A stretch of 64,000 nt of DNA, from assembly GCA_026874595.1 (NCBI GenBank), contig CM049316.1, positions 22,157,839 through 22,221,838 of the forward strand, given 5' to 3'. The first letter of the stretch is position 1. Each line of letters begins with the position of its first letter. Made by a program: the position numbers and the translations under genes. This stretch comes from Sipunculus nudus (taxonomy: Eukaryota > Annelida > Sipuncula > Golfingiida > Sipunculidae). This document shows, piece after piece, positions 59,943 to 64,000 of the stretch. The notes under the pieces were generated by a model. That model had not been told where the DNA came from. It made no database searches and was given only the letters and a program-made list of their open reading frames with translations.

Positions 59943-60086
59943 CGGCGTTTCCCTCGTTCACAAAGACGGAGCCCCCTGATTCGTACCCCCAGAGTGGAGG
60001 GTTCCAGGACTGTGGACCCGGGTACTCCCCCGCCCGTCCCTACCACCCACCTCCCCCTACAGATACCGGCAAGATGCCAGGCCACG
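59943..60086 (+). CDS. ERG: ERG/FLI1-like ETS factor, linker exon between PNT and ETS domains
   Basis: A 144-nt exon, phase 1 at both ends. It completes Ser222 (T|CG) and encodes residues 223-269: AFPSFTKTEPPDSYP, then a Gly/Gln/Pro-rich stretch ending PTDTGKMPGH. Low-complexity, Pro- and Tyr-rich sequence is usual for the poorly conserved linker between the two ETS-family domains, so identity rests on frame, splice sites and position. The acceptor has a long T-rich tract (about 59929-59942). The donor CAC G|gtgagt at 60087 is good. A (CT)n(AC)n microsatellite starts about 9 bases after the donor. T-K-T-E at 228-231 resembles a weak SUMO motif. Confidence 0.85.
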
Positions 60087-60094
60087 GTGAGTCT

Positions 60095-60161
<67 letters not shown>

Positions 60162-60301
60162 TGCACACATACATTCATCACAATTTGTTGCGTCTCCCAA
60201 ATTGTTATTATTATTTTTATTATTATTATTATTATTATTAGTATTAGTATTAGTATTAGTATTAGTATTAGTATTAGTATTAGTATTAGTATTAGTATTA
60301 G
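60095..60301. repeat. (CT)n(AC)n and (TTA)n(ATTAGT)n arrays after the linker-exon donor
   Basis: (CT)n 60095-60138, (AC)n to about 60161, (TTA)n 60208-60238, then an (ATTAGT)n hexanucleotide array to 60301. Open frames here (LSLSLS, THTHTH, LVLVLV) are repeat artefacts, although the 59901-60323 frame also covers the real exon. Confidence 0.95.
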
Positions 60302-60429
60302 TGATGAAGTCGAGAGCAGCTGACTATATAACTGCCGTCACTATCACTGTCTCGGCAACTCTAATCGTTATGATTATCATTTACGTCATCGAAGTAATTA
60401 TCCGAAATACCGGTACCGCAATCGGGGGC

Positions 60430-60570
60430 CTGGAAAGTCGAGTGGTGAAACGCTCGGACCTCTCCGCTGACGACTCGGGTTCGAGCCCAGGTGATGCCGT
60501 GAGAGTGGACTGTGGTAGCCCGTTCAGTGTCGGTGGTCTTCTCCGGCTTGCTCCACTTCTTTCACTACGA
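60430..60570 (+). mobile_element. tRNA-derived SINE, family S3, in intron C
   Basis: A-box-like GTCGAGTGGTGAAACG (from 60438) and a perfect B box GGGTTCGAGCCC (60477-60488). Downstream CGGTGGTCTTCTCCGGC and TGCTCCAC resemble the GGTTTTCTCCGGGTACTCC-type central segment seen in several animal SINEs (from memory, unchecked). No tRNA cloverleaf survives. Confidence 0.6.
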
Positions 60571-61186
60571 TCTTAAACTCTATCAGTGTCTTCTCGGATC
60601 AACAAAAAACCGACCCAACCTGTCAAACTTTGTCGTTACTGAGGGAGCCAGTGCGAGCCGGATTTTTCGGAGACCCGTAACTGGCCCGAGCGCCGACGTT
60701 CCGCCGAGGTACCGCTAACGTTCATACAAACCCTACTATATGCCATGAAGATATTGACAGTATCACAAGTATCAGAGTCGCCATTGTGTGTACCATCACC
60801 ACTTAATTACTAATCCCGTTATTACCACAATCTTAGTGGGGGAGGGCGCTGGTATAAATATGAAACACTGTAAAATCACGACCTTGTCAAAGAGAGCACT
60901 ATCATACACAGATGGCAAGCCCACGCTCAGGATAATAATCTCCCACTTCCGGTATAGAATCTGCAGAACCACAGATACCTTTGCTGTGCTGCCATCTCCA
61001 GGAAACCTGAGGTACCATAATATTGTGGAGCCAGTTGTCATCATGACACAGTCCATATACGCAGTGCATAGAAAATATAACAATATTACAATTATTGTAC
61101 ATGTTGCACGATTCAAAGAAGCCAGTTATCATAACGACAATGTTCATATACACACTGCACAAAAAAATTCGTGTAACAATATTACA

Positions 61187-61250
61187 ACTGCTGTACATCT
61201 TGCACTATTAGATATATATATATATCTAATAGTGCAAGATGTACAGCAGT
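61187..61250. repeat. 64-bp perfect palindrome
   Basis: Arms ACTGCTGTACATCTTGCACT... and its exact reverse complement meet at 61218/61219 in a TATATA centre with no spacer. The left arm is the end of a 90-bp repeat copy, so the palindrome looks like a fold-back duplication of that repeat's end. Confidence 0.92.
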
Positions 61251-61429
61251 ATATATATATATATATATCACAGCAACAGTGCATTTTGTGTTTTTATGTA
61301 TACGTTAACGGTTTACTTCGAAATCATGGATTTTAATTAAATATATTTTTGTATTATATTGTTTTTGTTTATTTTATCTGTATATACAGTGCATACACAC
61401 AAAATTTAGACCGGATATTCTAGTAAAAT

Positions 61430-61575
61430 TGATTTGACGAGCTTCTAGTTTGACGAGTTTCCAGAGTCATCAGAGGCCATTTGACGACCCTAAAGACTCG
61501 TCATATGAGGGATTTGACGAGTCATCCCGTCAAATTTGGTGTACCCTTATGACGACCCTATAAACTTTTCACGAG
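61430..61575. repeat. TTTGACGAG / CTCGTCA inverted-word cluster
   Basis: TTGACGAG occurs at about 61434, 61451 and 61514, with ACTCGTCATA, GAGTCATCCCGTCAAATT and GACGACCCTA in between, creating several local inverted repeats. May be a MITE inserted in the 90-bp repeat array. Confidence 0.4.
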
Positions 61576-61679
61576 TTTATGTTTTCAGTGCATAACGACA
61601 CTGTTCATATATACACTGCACAAAAATCGTGTAACAATATTACAAATGTTGTACATCTTGCACTATTCTAAGGAAAACT

Positions 61680-62730
61680 TGTCCATAAGTTGTGGAGCAA
61701 ATTTTATTTCAAAGATATTTTTATCCTACATCAACTTGCGAAAAGCACAGACCTACATGGCATCAGCATATATACTTCTTCCACTATAATACATCTAATA
61801 ATCTAATATTCCTGACTCTATATACCTGACTCGTATATATCGAAGCTTTTGCCCACATGTATTAAGTGAGACAAAAAGTGACTAGTCGTAGGAACTCCGA
61901 GCAGCGTCTGAGTGTGTCAATATTGACAGAAGTTAGATCACGACAGTCAAACATCGTTCCTCATCAGATGGGGGTCCTTTGTGTGCCGCCCATCCGGTGA
62001 CCGCCGCCTCGGGTTACCTTCCTTGTGCTCGGGGCAGAATGTCGTGATGTGCTGGATGTCGTGAAAGCGTATGATATATTAAAACATTCCCAGTGACATA
62101 TTTTAAAAACCTGACCTCCATCATAACACAGTCACATATCACAAACATTTTGGCGATGAGGCAAATTGGGAAGCCACGTGCGTTATGGTGTTCATTTTAA
62201 TGACTGTTTATTAACATATTTTTATTATTTATATAATTTTGTTGAGTTATATGCATCATTATGGCATCATAATGAAGCTTATACCCAGTTCTCCTGTTAT
62301 TACTACATTGGAAAAATCTGCTGAAACCGTATTTAATATATTATATTGTAATCAAAATTATTGGTTACAATGGTAACCATAAACCTTCCAAAGGGGGAAT
62401 CTTGTCAGGGAATGAATTCATTAACGTTATACATTATCATGAATATTTTTCTATCATGACTAGTACAATGCAAATCTTCATTCTCACAGTGACATTAATT
62501 GAAAAAATAAAATAGGGGAAAATAGGAGATAGGCCTACATATCGACTTTGCATATTTTACTACACTATATATAATCCATTTTTCATTATTTATTTCTGTA
62601 TTTCGATTTTCCATATTTGTTAAAAATCCAATTGTGACATATAGACTTCTTAGGGGTTTAATTATCACATTTGCTGACATCTTAATATGGTCAGTTTTCC
62701 CATTCTTACGGTAGCGCATTTCTATTCTTT
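61680..62730. other. Unique AT-rich sequence of intron C
   Basis: No repeat or gene recognised. A slightly GC-richer patch is at about 61960-62050 (GCCGCCCATCCGGTGACCGC). Confidence 0.4.
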
Positions 62731-62758
62731 TCGGTAATGCTAATAATTTTGTTTTCAG

Positions 62759-62815
62759 TCGAAGAAGATACAGGATGCAAACCCGGATGGACGTACCCTG
62801 CCCCTGAGACACAAG
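62759..62815 (+). CDS. ERG: ERG/FLI1-like ETS factor, small linker exon (57 nt)
   Basis: A 57-nt exon, phase 1 at both ends. It completes Val270 (G|TC) and encodes EEDTGCKPGWTYPAPETQ (271-288) plus one base. Its acceptor is strong (tttgttttcag) and its donor is CAA G|gtaatt at 62816. The Trp-containing W-T-x-P segment just before the DPYQ exon resembles the SAWTGHGHPTPQ stretch in vertebrate ERG. The vertebrate gene also has several small exons in this linker. Short length lowers confidence on its own, but frame agreement on both sides is good. Confidence 0.82.
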
Positions 62816-63739
62816 GTAATTGCCGACTTATAGACAATCACGTCCTTAAATGGCATGTTTATTTAGTTAGACACAAGACCATCAGCAAATTCTAATAATT
62901 ATACAGACCCATAATCACAATGTACGGTGCATTTTTTTTTTGGAGACATAAGATATGAAGTTTGTTTTAAATAAATAAAATTTAATTATTAGAGCATGTG
63001 GTACTTGTGTTGTAGTGGTATAGAAGTTATTGAAATAGTAGTATTATTATTATTAATAATAATAATAATAATAATAATTTTAATAATAATAATGCTAATA
63101 ATAATAATAATAATAATAATAATTATAAGTATAAGTATAAGTATAAGTATAAGTATAAGTATAAGTATAGGGAAAAAAATATGAAAACAGTATTCAAATT
63201 TGAACGGAAAATGCAAAACCATAATCAAAAAAAATATATTAAGCTAAACCCAGTTGTATTCTCCACTGCATGATTTTATATAACACAGAGTAAATAATGG
63301 TAGTCTGTGTAAATATCGCATCATACATTTACTACCATATCTTAATCCCAAGGTAAAAGTAAACTGTGCTATGGCCGGGAGGAAAGTAACACTATCGCAA
63401 AGAACAACTGGATGACCGGATGGCCATCCCTGCACCCATTTTAGGACAAAAGTAATCCTTGTGGTAACAGTGCACTCAAGACATATCCTGTCACGGCCGC
63501 ATGTTAATCACGAAAATCCACTCCCAATGTCATCAGACTATCAAATGTAGATACACTCAGGTTACATACTTACGTACTGTCGTGACGACGGGGCACGCAT
63601 CGCTATAGGAACGCATGCACGTGCATAGCTAAGTAACATACATATCTACAGTCACTGTCAATTTATAGTACGATTTCTATTGGTTTTGTCTGGCGCAAAG
63701 TGTGTTCAGGTGAGATATGACTATATATATAATATATAT

Positions 63740-63782
<43 letters not shown>

Positions 63783-63954
63783 AATCTGTGTTACTATATA
63801 TCGTATATATATTTATTATTATTAAAATCATTATTACATGTATACTTAGTGAATATTAATGTTTATTCATATTGATAAAATTCTAAAAGGAAGGAACAAT
63901 TCCAATATACAGTATGATTCAATTTATAATAATTATTTTATTCTTTTTTTACAG
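62816..63954 (+). other. ERG: Intron D (about 1.1 kb)
   Basis: Donor gtaattgc at 62816; acceptor ttttattctttttttacag ending at 63954; phase 1. Contains (ATA)n and (AAGTAT)n arrays at about 63044-63170 and a (GA)n tract at 63743-63778. The stretch 63180-63740 shows no repeat or coding signal. Confidence 0.83.
63044..63778. repeat. (ATA)n, (AAGTAT)n and (GA)n microsatellites of intron D
   Basis: ATA/ATT trinucleotides at about 63044-63122, an AAGTAT hexanucleotide array to about 63170, and (GA)n at 63743-63778, with non-repetitive sequence between 63180 and 63740. Confidence 0.92.
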
Positions 63955-64000
63955 ATCCTTACCAATTGTTTGGGCCCATATCAAGTCGTCTGGCAAGTTC
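63955..64000 (+). CDS. ERG: ERG/FLI1-like ETS factor, exon leading into the ETS domain (partial, cut by window edge)
   Basis: The exon starts after a T-rich acceptor and completes Asp289 (G|AT). It reads D-PYQLFGPISSRLAS (289-303) before the window ends inside the next codon. Vertebrate ERG and FLI1 have DPYQILGPTSSRLANPGSG at the same place, just before the winged-helix ETS domain, so this is the most diagnostic stretch for subfamily assignment. In human ERG the matching exon is, as I recall, a small 48-bp one; if so here it would end two bases past the window. The DNA-binding domain, C-terminus and 3' UTR are not in view. Confidence 0.94.
   Translation, partial: MLTNCLGPYQVVWQV

Larger units (their letters stand above)
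61026..61672 (+). repeat. Roughly 90-bp repeat in three copies, intron C
   Basis: Copies near 61026-61115, 61118-61210 and 61590-61672 share CATA.ACTGCAC/GCAGTGCA, TAACAATATTACAA, TTGTACAT.TTGCAC and ATTC.AAG. The first two are head to tail; the third lies beyond a palindrome and a TTTGACGAG-rich patch. The open frames here are repeat-driven. Confidence 0.6.
60087..62758 (+). other. ERG: Intron C (about 2.7 kb)
   Basis: Donor gtgagtct at 60087; acceptor taataattttgttttcag ending at 62758; phase 1. A TGCTAAT at 62738-62744 is a plausible branch point. Contains (CT)n(AC)n, (TTA)n and (ATTAGT)n arrays in its first 215 bases, a tRNA-derived SINE near 60430-60570, a roughly 90-bp repeat in three copies, a 64-bp perfect palindrome and a TTTGACGAG-rich patch. 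Confidence 0.83.

Noticed and set aside
60430-60500. Possible tRNA gene (perfect B box GGGTTCGAGCCC)
   Set aside because: No acceptor-stem pairing or anticodon loop can be drawn, and SINE-like sequence continues downstream.
60788-61336. 182-codon open frame in intron C
   Set aside because: It runs through three copies of a 90-bp repeat and a perfect palindrome, starts at a non-ATG codon, and resembles no known protein.

Overview
This window is AT-rich animal genomic DNA. It has spliced exons with consensus GT/AG borders, very long introns, and dense microsatellites, MITE-like elements and tRNA-derived SINEs. Several traits suggest a lophotrochozoan, most likely a bivalve mollusc: TGACCT-rich tandem repeats, MITEs built around CGCGATATTCGCG, and the repeat density. 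That placement is inference; no species is claimed.

I can support one protein-coding gene. It lies on the + strand and encodes an ETS transcription factor of the ERG/FLI1 subfamily. Five coding exons are visible: 1451-1910 (N-terminus with an IKRE SUMO-type motif), 55256-55459 (Pointed/PNT domain), 59943-60086 and 62759-62815 (linker), and 63955-64000 (start of the DPYQ..GP.SSRLA segment that precedes the ETS DNA-binding domain in ERG and FLI1). The ETS domain itself lies beyond the right edge. All four junctions are phase 1 and join in frame, giving about 303 residues. The join of the first two exons reads LIPA-D-PAIW, matching the vertebrate ERG VPADPTLW boundary.

Intron A (1911-55255, about 53 kb) fills most of the window. 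It holds (TA)n, (CT)n and (GA)n microsatellites, poly-C/poly-G tracts, 17-bp and 23-bp minisatellites, five copies of a CGCGATATTCGCG MITE, a 540-bp TIR element with a TTAA-like target, SINEs, and a 3.5-kb element (about 34140-37662) with long terminal inverted repeats and an internal 288-bp tandem array carrying DR0/DR1 nuclear-receptor half-sites. Between these lie repeat-poor, GC-richer islands (for example 4440-4830, 17690-18060, 27190-27480, 28540-28920, 41480-41960, 44750-45090, 49200-50060, 54400-55250) that are the best candidates for enhancers or alternative promoters. The island abutting the PNT exon contains a possible alternative first coding exon and an in-frame ATG just before the PNT acceptor.

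I found no second protein-coding gene, no rRNA, no complete tRNA gene and no CRISPR array. Most other open frames are microsatellite or transposon translations.
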